Positions 1 to 12,343 of a stretch of 64,000 nucleotides of DNA are shown piece after piece. Each line of letters opens with the position of its first letter. Position 1 is the stretch's first letter. The DNA lies in NCBI GenBank assembly GCA_024180945.1, contig JAKSGN010000005.1:4092001-4156000 (forward strand). The letters run 5' to 3'. Made by a program: the position numbers and the translations under genes. The notes under the pieces were generated by a model that saw only the letters and a program-made list of their open reading frames with translations, was not told where the DNA came from and searched no databases. The stretch is from Macrophomina tecta. Its lineage: Eukaryota > Ascomycota > Dothideomycetes > Botryosphaeriales > Botryosphaeriaceae.

Positions 1-2304
1 CGTCATGTCCATCAAATCAATTAATTGCCTCCACACCAATATATTCAAACGAAGAAGGTGCAAATTTTTTCTTCGTTTGCTCTTGGTATCGTATGTGTGT
101 GGCCGCCACTCATCCATCAGCCATCGGCTCCCCCTCGTTTCTGGAGGTAGGTCATGTGTGCACAGGGCCGAATCGCGCATCGAGATGTGGAGGGGCGGGA
201 GAGAGGCGGCGGCGGCGGCGGCGAAGAACGGAAATACACGCGGGCAAACAATAATACCGCGTGAAGTCAGAAAGAGAGCCGAATATTGGAATTTGGCCGG
301 ACGTCCGCGAATGATGACTCCTCCAGCCCTGCCAATAATTCCTTCCCTTCACTGCTCTTACACATGACGACTGCAAGATCTTGGCTCTCCTCCCCAATTT
401 TAGGCTTGCTATGTGTGCCCACTTTAAACCTTCCCCTCACTCGTCATCCATCGTCAGGCGCGCATAGCCGCGGGCAAATCTGCTCTCTTTCTCCAAGTAT
501 CACGCATGTACGACTTAAGAGGCGTGCCTGCCATTAATCAGGATGTCGAACCGGGAAATAGGATGAGCGAGAGAAGAAAAAGGCCGATAGATCATCGATC
601 GGGCAATTTTTGTTACACCACCAGAACGGTACGGAAATTGTTTGGACAGATAAACCAGAGGAAAACAAAAGAAACAAGCATCTTCTTTCTTCTCTCCCTG
701 TTGCCGTCAATGACTGCCACAGGCATTGTAATGAGTAGGGCACAACTTTGCTGTGTCCACATACGCACGCGTACCCGTTCCGCACACCTCCCATTTGACG
801 TAAGGCAGGGTGCCGGGTGCAGGGCGCCGTGGCAAGGATGTGCAAGAGCATGGATGAGTGCGCACGGAGGGCGGGAGTGAGCGAGAGGAGAGGAAGAGCA
901 ACAGAGGGGAAGAAAGAAAAACGGGCGGATCGGCAGTGCCGCCGGCCGCATGCATCGTGCAGGCCAGGCGGAGACGACGCGCTCTGCAGTGCGCAGACGG
1001 CCGCCGACCGCGCAGCCACCACAACTTCCTTGCCCGCCCCGGCACATCTACCCAGAAGTGCCACATAAGCAAGAGGAAAAGATGTGGGAGAATGACAACG
1101 TGAGAGCGCAAGCATGGCGCGTGCCGGTGATGAGCTGGGAATCGAGCAATTCCTGCATCCGCCGGACATGGCATCGGCGGCTTCGGTTTCCACTCAACTC
1201 ATCCCATTTACTCCGTTCCCGGAAGTGCCGTGTAGCGATGCAGGCGCCCCGTACCCACACGCGACCGTCGTAATGCTTTGCTTGCCCGCGCAACCCGGTT
1301 ATGTGATACATCGCATTTTTCCTGATCCTCCATCTCGGAGACTGTTGCGACAACGTCGCGACATTGGAACCTGAGGTCTTGAGAAATGCGGAGACACGCC
1401 ATGCGCCACTTCTTTTATGGTTACACAGAACAGAATTTGTTGTGAGAGGGGACTGCTGCTGCACAAGGTCCGCAAAATAAAAAAAAAAAAAAAAAAACTA
1501 CGAACTTACATGCCCTTCGGTTTCCCGTTCTCGTGCTCCATGTCACCCGGGAGCCAATTGGAAAAAGGAGTACGCCCGCGAGAAGGAAGTAGCAAGATGA
1601 TATCTGAATGAATCGCGCGCACACACACACACACAAGAGCGACAGGACGGGCTATTGCTACAGCCGAGCTGGCATCTTCCAGGGACTTGCATTGTCTTTT
1701 GCCTCCAGCATATCCTTCCCATACCCTCGCTTACTTCCTGCATTAACCCCATGACCGAACAAAGAGTAGCGACGAATTGTTTCAGATGCGCCGGGCTCGA
1801 ATGCATGTCTCTAGAAGCTCCTGAATCGATAATTGATGCAGCCGAAACTTTTGAGGGAACTCGCGCAATGGCCGCCGTCCCACATGACCGTGATAACGGA
1901 GTGCGATGTGAGCCTCTGCCGCCGCTGTCATCGCCTGACTCCTAGAAGAGCATGTCCCAGGGGGGCAACACCGTTTTCTTTTCGTTGGCACCAGCGCCAT
2001 GGCGCAACAGGTCTTCCCAAGAAAATGATAGGCCGGTCGTGAACAAAGAGTTGTGGCGCGACCATCATGTCGTGATTATCGTATCCTTTGCTTTGTGACC
2101 GCAAACACCCCCCGAAAGAATTTGAGCCGCCGTAAATGCATTGTCGAAGAAAAAAAAACCTGAACGCAATCAAAATGCAACCATGCTGATGTCGTGACAG
2201 AAAACCGGACTATGAGGAGATCGGGACGTATGGGAGGCATCGAAAGGTTGAAAATGAGGAGTGCTCATGTGTCTATTGCTGAAAGTTGGATCCGTTATCC
2301 GCGG
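1..2304. other. intergenic region 3' of CON7, no gene seen
   Basis: Open frames here are short, overlap on both strands and show no recognisable domain or splice structure. The stretch holds a 19-base A tract (1479-1497) and an eight-unit CA repeat (1620-1635). It probably contains the 3' UTR of CON7 (its stop codon lies at 2305-2307) and intergenic DNA. I see no tRNA or rRNA. Confidence 0.5.
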
Positions 2305-3965
2305 CTAGAGGCGAGTCAGCGCTGGTGGTCTGCCATTCATGGGCGAGAGAGGCATACGTTGTTGATACATGTTCTGGCCTTGCGCGTAGGGCGACTGAGG
2401 GTAGCTGCTACTCGCATTAGACGCACTGCTTGGGTACATCTGTGGGTTGGCGGCGGCATACTGGGCCATCTCTCCAATTGCGCTTGGGCTCTGCGTGCCA
2501 TACTGCGCCGGCGCTTGGCCACTGGCGGCAGGGGCGTAACCGATGGGAGGCAGTTGAGGCCCGCCCATCTGGACAGGTTGTCCCATAGCACGAGGCTGAC
2601 CGTAGATCGGCGTTTCAGGGTTGCTGTTGGTGTTGTCGTTGTTTTGAGCCTGACGCTGCTGCTCAGCCTGGCGCTGACGTTCCTCGTCGGCCTTGCGCTG
2701 AGCCTCTTCCTCCTTCTTCTTCGCCTTCCACTCTTTACGGATCTCTTTAAACTCTGTTGCGAGTAATGTCAGCTGGCGTTATGTTTAAACACTAGTGTAT
2801 GCCACGGTGCGTTTGGTGTTGAAGCTAGACAGGGCATGGGTAGTCTTGTACTAGCTTCCGGCCACCAAGTCGTCGACCCCGACCGAGCGGGAACCGCCAA
2901 AATAGTTCGCAACACCAAACGCGCCCCGAACATGAACCTGGGGTCGATCGCGCGCTACACGGACCATCGCGACTAGTGAGGGAAAAACAACAACCACGAC
3001 GTACCTTCTGGCGTGCGCTTTTGACCGTGCGATTGCATCGTGACGTGCGCGTTGAGATGGTTAAGCGTTCCGTACGCTTTTTCGCAGCCGTTCCAACCAC
3101 ACTTATACATGCGCTCGATTTCCTCGTAACGCCTGCGAGGCCGCTTATGTTGCTGCGCGCCGGGGATGGGGACGAAGGAGTAAACTGTTGAAAGCGGGTG
3201 GCCACCCTGCAACATTGACGCGTGAGTATGAAGCCCTACGTAGGCGACACCAGGTTGCGACGCGTAGCTTACCGTTGGCGGGCGCTGCACCGGCGAGACC
3301 ATTGAAGGTGCCGGAGGACCAGACGACACGGGCGCATGGCCGTACATGCCGGGGTAGTGAGAGCCCCACTGATCAGGACGCCCGTAGACAGGCGTCGCTG
3401 GGTGGCCGCCGTAGTGCGGCATCTCGTGCTGCGGCGGGTAGGGAGAATATTGGCCGTGAGGAGGGTAGGTGGGGGAGGCAGCCGCGGCTATCGAAGGATC
3501 TATAGGTACTTCGGGGTCAGACTTGTTGCTTTGCGCATTGTTGTTGGCATTGCCATCAGGCAAAGGCATGGACGGACTTGTTGCTTGCGCCATATTCCCA
3601 GCTTGCGGGGCCTGACCAGCTGGTGGATAATGTCCTCGCTGAACGTATTCCGGAAAGGAGCCTGAGCGTGCGGAAGACGGATTGATGCCGTACTCGGAGG
3701 TGGGAGTCGCAGAGGAAGAGAAGTTGGCAGAACGAGGATCGGAGCCCGGAGGGTATTGCGCAGCAGATGCTTGATCTGCGGAAGAACCTTCAGACTGAGG
3801 TTCTGCGGAGGAGAATGGGTAGGGCGAATTCAAACCTGACTGCGAGTAGTCGTTTTGTCTACCGTCCATAGACTGCGCGTGTCCGTTGAGGTGCAGGGCA
3901 AGCTTTTGACTTGGCGACAGAGGGCTCTCAGGTGCTGGATGAGGAGAAGGATAGCTCGAGGACAT
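2305..3965 (-). CDS. con7: C2H2 zinc-finger transcription factor CON7
   Basis: Two exons: 3965-3005 and 2753-2305, joined across a 251-nt intron (donor GTACGT, acceptor CAACAG), giving 469 residues. The first exon ends inside the KRTPE/FKEIRKEW block, which is the hallmark of Con7, a nuclear regulator of morphogenesis and cell-wall genes in filamentous ascomycetes. One C2H2 finger is visible with spacing C-x4-C-x12-H-x5-H (YKCGWNGCEKAYG..LNAH..). It is preceded by the conserved VYSFVPIPGAQQHKRPRRR segment and followed by a basic/acidic helical stretch (EWKAKKKEEEAQRKADEE). The N-terminus and C-terminus are Pro/Ser/Tyr/Gln-rich and probably disordered. I start at ATG 3965 (MSSSYPSPHP). The frame is open upstream to 4103 but only with a TTG. 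A further 5' exon cannot be excluded. The 5' side faces an exceptionally long gene-free region. Confidence 0.9.
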
Positions 3966-6503
3966 GTCACGCTTAATTGGCAAGCGTTCGCGGATGATTC
4001 GCCGCCGGTGGTATTGACCAGCAGGAGGTGGAAAGACCGTGCGGGACCGAGGCTGGGATCCAAACAGCTGACTAGAATGGCCGTGGGCGGTGGATGTCGA
4101 CAAGCACGATAGCGTGCGACTTAGACGCGGGTGATGCGCAAGCCGGTCTCTTTCAAGTCAAGCTAGAGAGGAGAAAGTTGGGCGCTCTCGGCAGATTCGC
4201 TCCGGTAGCCCACCAGGACCAAGATTGCGCACGGAGCCCGCTGCTGGGTGGTGCGGGCGCTTGATCGGTAGGCTGGCTGATGCTGGCACTGGCGCGGTGC
4301 TGACCGTGGGTGCTCGCGCTGGTAGCGTAGTAGCGTGCGCCGTCGAAGGTGCAAGTGCGACGTGCAGGCAGTGGCACGGATGCCGGGAGCTGGCGCGCTG
4401 GAGAATATCAAACAAGATGGAGGTAGCTGAGGCCGGCTAGCGGCAGGTAGGGGTTGGTGTTTGGGCACGGTGGGAGCGTGGCGTGTGCCCTGTGAAGATT
4501 GCGGCGCCAATTGCAGGTCTAGCCTTAGCTTAAGCTGTGAGGTAATGACGCCGAGTCGCTGGAGATCCCCTTCCCAGCCGTGTTGACGGAAGGATTCGTT
4601 CTGAGCTTTGGGACGGACGGACGGCGGGCTAGGCTGTGCTTGGGAGCCGGGCGAGAGAAAAGTGGAAAGGCGCGAGGACCTCGGTACCCAGGCAGGTTAA
4701 GAGCGGCCGTAGCGCTACCACGTATGAAACCACGGTGAGAGCCCTGGACACGGGCGGCCCAGACTGCCCAGTGAGAGCGACCGGACCGACGCTGCCTTAG
4801 TCGGCCCTTCCACGGGTCAGCGAGGTAAATAGAGTTCGCGTCGACCAGACTTTGCGCAATCTAGTCCGCGGGCCCTTCCCAGCGCGCTGACTGATGAGCA
4901 AATGCCGCGGCTGCGAGTGCCTGACCGTGTGCAGATCCTGTGCGCATGCGCCGACGCTCCCGGGGGTGCTGGTCGGGCGTGTCGGGGTCGGGGGGCGCGT
5001 TCTGGCGCTCTTCCGCCGCCGCACGTCGATGGCCGCCGTCGCCGCTGTGCCTGGGCGGGCTAACTGTGGTCCGGACGGTGTGCGGGCGCGATGGGCGCGG
5101 TCACCGCTCCGCGTTGAGCTGGGCTGCTGGTTCGAGGGCGGTCGCTGCGGGTGCTGCTGCCGGCGGAGGACGACGCGCGCAGCTCCAACGGCGGGCAGTA
5201 TGGGCGCGCGTCACACGTGTTGCACGCACACGGTGATCTGGTATGACGGCAGCGGAGGGGATAGCGCGCAGCGGTGCGAGATTCGCGATGGGCTAGCGAC
5301 GGAGTCGGGATGGTGGCAAAAGTGGCCTGGCTGAGGTGGAGGTTGGTGTGCGTCGAATCAAGCACACCTGCGGGCTAGCGCGAGACGAGCACGCGGATAT
5401 TGGGGTTGCGCGCCAAGCCGACACCGGCCTAGCAAAAGGCTTGTCTGCGTCTGCGTCAGGGCGCGGACGGCGTGACGGCTGCTGCCAGCGAGCGAGCGAG
5501 GGCGCGAGAGGTGCTGATTGAGGCTGAGCCGCCGGCGAGCGCAGAGGGCGCCGAGGTGCGCATGCGAAAGCAGGCTCAGGCCGCCTGCCCAGCGGGGGTC
5601 GGGGGGCCCCTGCCGCAATATTGATCGCTCGAGGGCAGCTTCTCCACAGATGATGCCCGGCCTGCAAATATTGTATCGAATGCCCGCCGCAGTGGAGCGC
5701 GCATTCTGGGCGTGTTGCTGGGCGGCGGCGGCGCTCCTTGACGCACTCCTCTCCGCAGAGCAGCAGCAGCGCAACAGCGCAGCAGCAGATTCCGGCGCCG
5801 CATGAGGCTGCTCACCGACTCGCGCGTGCCCGCCACGGTGGAAGCAGCGGCATCCCCGCGGCGCGCCGGCCACCTGCTCTGTCTCATCGTCACCCCCAAG
5901 CCCTGCGTGTTTCTTCTCACTGCCACAGCTCCAGCTCTCCACCCACCCACCCATTAACCCACTGACCGCGCGCACAGGCGGATGACGACGGCGATCATAG
6001 CTCGCGTATCAAGTGTCGACCTTATTGGCATCCACGCCCCCTTCGCTGCATTTGTAATTTGCCAACCACGTTACATCTGCGCGCTCTCTCCACCGCGATA
6101 CGAGTCCCGCGAGCGGCAATGATGCGCGCGGCTTGGGAGGGGCGGGCGGACTGGCAGCATCTGAGCTTTGCGGGTCAGCGACTCGCAGGGCGCGGAGGCG
6201 ACTCCTCGGGGGTGTCTATGCCACTGCCACAGGCTGGGCGCTGGCAGCGCTGCAAAAGCGTGCATCGCAAGAGAGTGCGCCTCATCAGCATCAACAGGCG
6301 CTCTAGCGTGGAGCGGGGATAGCTCCGTCCACAGGCTGGCCCTGCTGCTGCTGCTCGCAGGCGGGCACCATGCGCTGTTGGGTGTAGCCGAGTGGAATGC
6401 GCGCTGTGATTACGATCTGCTATCTCCGTATGGGGATTCTGCCAGCCGTACCGCATCGCATCCCGACGACCGGCCCTGCTAATTGCCTAGAACCCGCCAC
6501 GTT

Positions 6504-6541
6504 CCCGCCGCCGCCGCCGCCGCCGCCGCTGCTGCTGCTGT
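6504..6541. repeat. CCG/CTG triplet microsatellite
   Basis: A run of CCG units passes into four CTG units, inside the gene-free region. It has no coding support. Confidence 0.8.
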
Positions 6542-9500
6542 GAAAGAATGCCCGAAACGAGCGGGTCGAGGAGTCATTTTGCGGCATCAAGAGAAATGAG
6601 ACGTTGCTGCAGCCGGCGAGCATCCCTTGGCCCGTTTGCATGGCGGATCAGACCCGGTTCATCGGCGCCGGCCGCATGCGAGGTTGGCCTGTCTCGAGAG
6701 CGCGCGCGGCCATCTCTGCGCCAGCGACGACTACGGTCTTCGAGAAGCGCTCTGGACCGCCGCGGCGCTCCCGGTGCCGTCTTGCCGTCGCCATCAATCG
6801 TCCGTAGTTGCCGGTCAGCGTCGCCCCGCGGGTTGCCGTAGCTCTGCATGTCGCCCGCGGGGTCCCTGGGCTTCACAGAAAGCAATCTGGCCGCCGCCGC
6901 CGCCGTCGCCGCCGTCCATGCCCGCTTCTGAAAGACGTCACAGCGCGCATGCGCTTGCCTCTTTGGTGGCGTTTGGCGAGGCTCCGAGCTCCGCTGCCAA
7001 AACACCGCTGCCAAGCCTCAGGTATTCTCTGGCTCAAGGAGGGTGACAAATGTGGCCCTGTCACGGACATTCCTCCTGAGGCTGTTGTTGCTCCCGTCAG
7101 CCAGTTGCTACCGGCCCCGTCTTCCGATCTCACGCCTCGTCTGCAAATTTACCTCAACCATGGCTGCGATCCGGATGGGGAGAGGCCCAGACTCGGGCCC
7201 TGCACAGCCTCGTACCCCTGACTCGATGAGCGGTGTTCCCATTTCCCCAGCCCAGACGTGACGCAGTTTTAGCCCGCGGGATTTGTGGTGCCCGTTTGCA
7301 CGCCGATCGTCCACCGGAGCTGCCATTGGGCGATCTGCACTCGCAATCATTGGGTTCCGTCGTTCCATCTCGAGTGCATTTCTCCAAAGCTTCGCCTGCG
7401 GATCTACTTCGCGATCCATGGATGCTTCGAATCTTCAGGCCCATTGCCCCTCGGATGAGGTTCATGGATCTTCCATCAGCGTGCAGCAATAATGCGCAGA
7501 GGCTGACACACGTCTCGCGCCTGGTCGCTTCCTTCTCGAAAGGACGTATCGAAACGGAACATGTCTGGACTCCCCTTCAAAGCAAGAGAAACGGGAAACG
7601 AGGCTCTGCGCATCAGGTCATGGAAAGTTCAGCGCGCGGATCGCCCCATGCCCCTGCATGGCTCTCTTGCAACGCGTCTTGTGCCGTGCGCGCTTTCATG
7701 CCATGCGAGCTCACACACAGACCGTCGACGATGCTCGAGCAGCGGCCAGGTTGCGCTGGCCTGCCTCGGCTTGTCCCAGCATCACCTGCGCTGGTGGAAA
7801 GCCAAAGGCCTTCGCGCTTCCCCACACAATATTGGGAGTGCGCGCACAGCGCTGTGCGGTGATATTGAAATAAGGCCCATGACTAAGATCCTTAGCCCGT
7901 CTCCCGACCTCGCGTCGCTCTGCGGATCCCTTCAGTAGGTCGCCCTGTCTGCAGAGGCCCCGGTCGCGCTCGTGGCCGCCGTGGCGCTCATACTGGCGCT
8001 GCTCCGGGCGGTGCTGAAACTCGAATGCTCCCTGAGCCCAGTGCACGCGCTCATGCGGCTGGCTAGTTGGAGGAGCTGCAGCATCCCTGATCCCTCGATG
8101 CTCCCATTCACGCGCGCAGAACCCCTCCCGGGCAGAAAATCCAGGATTCTCTATCCAGGGCCCTTGCGAGACCAGGGTGCGTGGGGTGGCCGGGGTGGTG
8201 AATCGTCGACCGCGAATCATCCCGTTCTGTGCTGGCCTCGCGCCGCCGCCCATCTGTCGCTCGGCTGCTCGGCTGTCACCGCCTTCTGCCACATCAACGA
8301 CACGCGCAAACGCACACGCAAACACCTCTGGGCGGTGTCCAGGCCCTCTAAGCGCTGGAGGGCGACGAATTCGTTGTCAGGCTCGGCGCTGGCGTCACCA
8401 CGACTCGCCGCGGCCGCGGTAACAAGGGTCTTGCTGGCCGCGAATCTGATCAGGATGGCGATAGCGCTGGAGATCCCAGTGCCTTTTCCCAAGGCCGCCT
8501 GCTATCACTGCACCCTCCACAGATGGCAATCATTATTGCTGCATGAAAACCTGGCTGATCACGATCCTCCCATGAGCACACCCCCTTTTTTTCCCTCCTC
8601 CCTCGGCGAAATTCACCAGCCAAGAGTGTGCGAGACGATCCGAATGCTGGACGAGAGTAAGGCCGAAGAGGGCGAGGCAGGATTCGATTGCCAGGCGCAA
8701 GCATTCATGTGGCCGTGGCGAATGAAGCGTGACGCGTAGAGGGGCGGAGATGCAGAGAATTGGACGGCCGCCACCCGGAGCTGTGTGCGGTGCAGCAGAC
8801 CGGTCAGGACGTCGACGGCTCACCGTGCATTCTCGTTTTACCGGACCACACTGCGAGGGCGAGGGGACTTGCGATGAGGAAGGAAAAAAAAAAAAAATGA
8901 CCTGTCGTCTGCAGCAGCAGACAGGTACAGGAGGCAGACGCGGAACAAGGCGCCGCATGCCCTACCGCCGCCCTGACGCCTGAGGGCTGAGGATCGTTCG
9001 ACGGGGTTGGCCCTTCTCTGTGTGGCCCGTTTACCGCAGCGCCGGAACAAGCTCCTGGGCTTTAAGGCGGAAATCTACAATATACCCCATGCTAGATAGG
9101 CAGGTCGGGGGTTGAGGCGGGAGCTTGTGGTGGGCGCGGGAGCAGACGAGCGGACAGCGGCGGCAGGGCGCACAGGCGCGCTGCAGCTTGACCGGCAGCG
9201 CATCGCAGCAGGCTGAGAGCAAGGGGAGCGAGGCGAGAGCAGCGAGATGCGCGCGCTGACTCGGGAGCCCGGGGTCGTGCTGCGGCTGTTTCCCTAGTAG
9301 GCATTCGAAATAGAGGCCGGCTTGCTCGAATGCGGCCGTCCCGCTACAATGCACTAATCGGCCCCCACTGCACACGCCCCATGAGCCACCAAATCGCAAC
9401 AACGACCATGATGAGAGACGAGAGCATGCCACTCACGCGACGCAGATTCGGGTGGGATCAGGCAACATCGCTAATGATCGCTCACCCTCGACCACTGCCA

Positions 9501-12321
9501 GCCGCCGTTCGCTTATCTTCTCCCATTCCACGCCGTCCAGCCGCGCGAGCAATAATAGCGCCCACCGGCCAACCAGCACCCCGGTCGGGTCAAATGTACA
9601 GCTGCTGTCTGTCCAGTATTACATCCCTGTGCGCTGGCTGCCTCTCCCACGCCTGCCCGTCCGTCTCTGGGTGCCTCAGCGTCTGCAGCGCCGCGCACCT
9701 AGATCTCCGCGGGCCCGTCATCATGTGCAAGAGACAGAGTTTGTGCGACAATCAGCGAAACCGCCCGCCGTGCATGCACTGCTGCCCTCTGGCCCAGCGC
9801 TGCCGTTTGATCTGCCACCAATGCTGTCTGCAGCCCGCGTCTCAGCCCGGCCGGCCCACCGCGTGTGCGCACCTCATGCAAGCATCGCTTTTTCCATCTG
9901 CTTTTACCCTTTTTTCCCAGCAACCCTGATGCCTGCTGGCCTGCCTCCTCCCTCCGACCGCTTCCGTTTCCCTGCGACAAAACCCGCGCGCCCACAACTG
10001 CCTGCGCCTCCTCTTACTCATACAAACACCGTGCAACCGTGCGCCTGCAGTACCAATAAACCAACATCCCTGGAACCTGCAAGCAAGCAAGGCCAACGGC
10101 CAGTCTAACTGCAATCCATGTCATGCATGCAGGAGAGCGTGCGTGATGGAGTCTCCAGCGTTCTGGATTCCCCTCAGCTCATCGCCGCAAGCTGGGCGTT
10201 GCATGCTAGACCTGCCTGATGCGGTTGGTCATGATGCTCTTTGCACGTTAGTGCCTCCCGCAACCCCGTGTCCACTCGCTGCGGAGGCTAGAGTAGACAG
10301 ATGGTAACGACGAGCGGACGCCAGAGGAGAGGAAGGACAGCAGCCAGCCGTCTTTTGTGAGCAATCTGCGTCAATACTTCCCTGTCAGGTCCTTTCAGTG
10401 CCTCTTTTCTTTTTGCTTCCATGAACCTTCAATGAATTGGATGCCACTGTTACAGTCCAGATCTTGCTTCTCCAACATGTTCACTCTACGCAGTGCGCTC
10501 ACTATCGTCATCTCCCTCACCCAGGCTTCCGATCAACCAATCCGGCTATGGGCAGATATCCCGTGGGAGTTATGGCATAATGATGATGATGAGCAGCACG
10601 AGAAGAAGGAGCAACACCAACAGCAGCGGGACGACGACCCACGTCACTAGCTCGCATCCAATTGTCCATCAACAGATCCAGTAACAATAATGACGCGCAG
10701 CTTTCCAAGTCTTCGACTTCACGCTACGGTCCGATAGATCGATGTGGGTGCCTTACAGTCTTGCCAGCTGTCCCTGCTGTCCGTCCCTGGGCAACCCTTG
10801 GTACCGCTCGTCCTACTGCTCTCGCTGTCGGAGCCCCTCCTCCATTGGAAGCATGCTACGCATTCTTACCCAAACCTTTTTTTTCCTTTCTGTCGTGGCC
10901 ACCTGATCCCTGAGTCCGTCGATCAGAGCCTATCCGCCTCGCTTGCATCATCTCCGCACGCACTCATCACAACTCTGTCTCTGCTCCCAGCCACGGCCGT
11001 ATCTCATCACAATCCCGCGAAAGCCTATCATTGCCTACAATCGCAAAGCTCGAGAAAGCATGAAGATCACCCCTCCCACGTGTCCTCCGCTCGGGACAAC
11101 CATCAGCATCCGAGGAAGCAACAGAGACGATCACTGACAAGGCTCGGCATTATCACGATCTGGTTTTCTCCGAAGCGTCGGCGACCACAGACAAGACAGG
11201 TAGACTGACGGACACGCGCGCACGCCACGCACAGATGATATTACGCCCCTTTCCCCGTCCGTTCGTCCCCTCTTCCTTCTAGTTCTCAGCTGAACCTGAA
11301 GCACGCACGTACACCCGATCGTAAAACCTCGCATCCGTGGACGAAATGGGGCGAGGACGCGAGGTATGTGGGTGGTGCGGTTCTGCGATCCCTGGCCCAT
11401 CCACACCAACAATGCCCCACGGATGATCCCGTCCACATAGGGCGTGCGCTCGAGCAGTGATCAAAAAGAAAAATATAGAAAAGGAAAAACTCGATTTGCG
11501 GCGGGCGCTACTCGGAGGCGCCGGGCGCCCGTGACGGTGGTACCGCCGCAGTGGGAAGAACTCACACCGGAGAGATTGCCCGCCCCCGCCCAGGGAGATA
11601 CAGCAAATCACTGCTCTCCATCTCTCTTCCATAACTCTTTCTCTCCACCTCCCTCATACCACTATCTCGCCTTTTCTTTTCTCATTCATGTGGTGATGGT
11701 GCGTTACAGACATCGCCAGGAGGCGACAAGATATCGCCACTAGCACAGCCTTTCCGTCGGTGTTAGAGAAAACGAAAGAGCGACAACAGCTGAGATGGAA
11801 CGAACTGAGGCTGAGGAAGGCGGATGCGGCCGCGTCGGCGATTGTCGCGAGTGTGGAGCGTAGCGCTTCTCACATTACTCTCGCACGTGCATAGGGAGCC
11901 CCACGCTTGGGTTTCTTCCTTTTCCTTTCTTTTCCCCCCCTTCACTTTCACCATGCCTGCTGCTGCTTACTGTGCTGCTGCCCAGTCCCCACAGCCAGTG
12001 CGCAGCTGCTCAGTCAGAAACTGTGCGATCCACCCTGCCCCTTCCCAGCTGACCGGGTGCGGCGAACGAACGAAAAGTCCAAGCACACCCAGCGGCTGGA
12101 GACGGCTAACTAGGCGGTGGGGGTGAGAGAGGGTCGTCCGTGTGCATGTCCGTGTGTGGGTTCTTCGCGGCGAGCGACGGGTAGGCGGTGACGCTTTTTC
12201 GCCGCACAGACAAGAGAGAAGAGCCAAGCAAGGAACTGAATGACAGCGAAGATGAGCGAATGGCGGGGCGCAGTGCGTTCGAAGCGCGTGCGTCAAGGCC
12301 AACCGTGCGTTCCAGTTTTCC

Positions 12322-12343
12322 TTTTTTTTTTTTTTTTTTTTTT
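12322..12343. repeat. poly(T) tract, 22 bases
   Basis: An uninterrupted T run in intergenic DNA. It could be a nucleosome-excluding element or the decayed tail of a retroposed sequence. No adjacent element is visible. Confidence 0.75.

Noticed and set aside
540..560. tRNA B-box-like GATGTCGAACC
   Set aside because: Spacing does not fit the B-box consensus, and no A box or cloverleaf is evident.
3966..4103. Upstream extension of the CON7 frame
   Set aside because: It needs a TTG start, and the translation does not look like the conserved protein. ATG 3965 is preferred.
7972..8739. 255-codon open frame in the gene desert
   Set aside because: GC-rich, no domain, overlapped by long frames on the other strand (for example 7711-8325 minus). 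Composition looks noncoding.
9452..10108. 218-codon open frame
   Set aside because: Low-complexity Ser/Pro/Arg translation with no motif, and competing frames on both strands.
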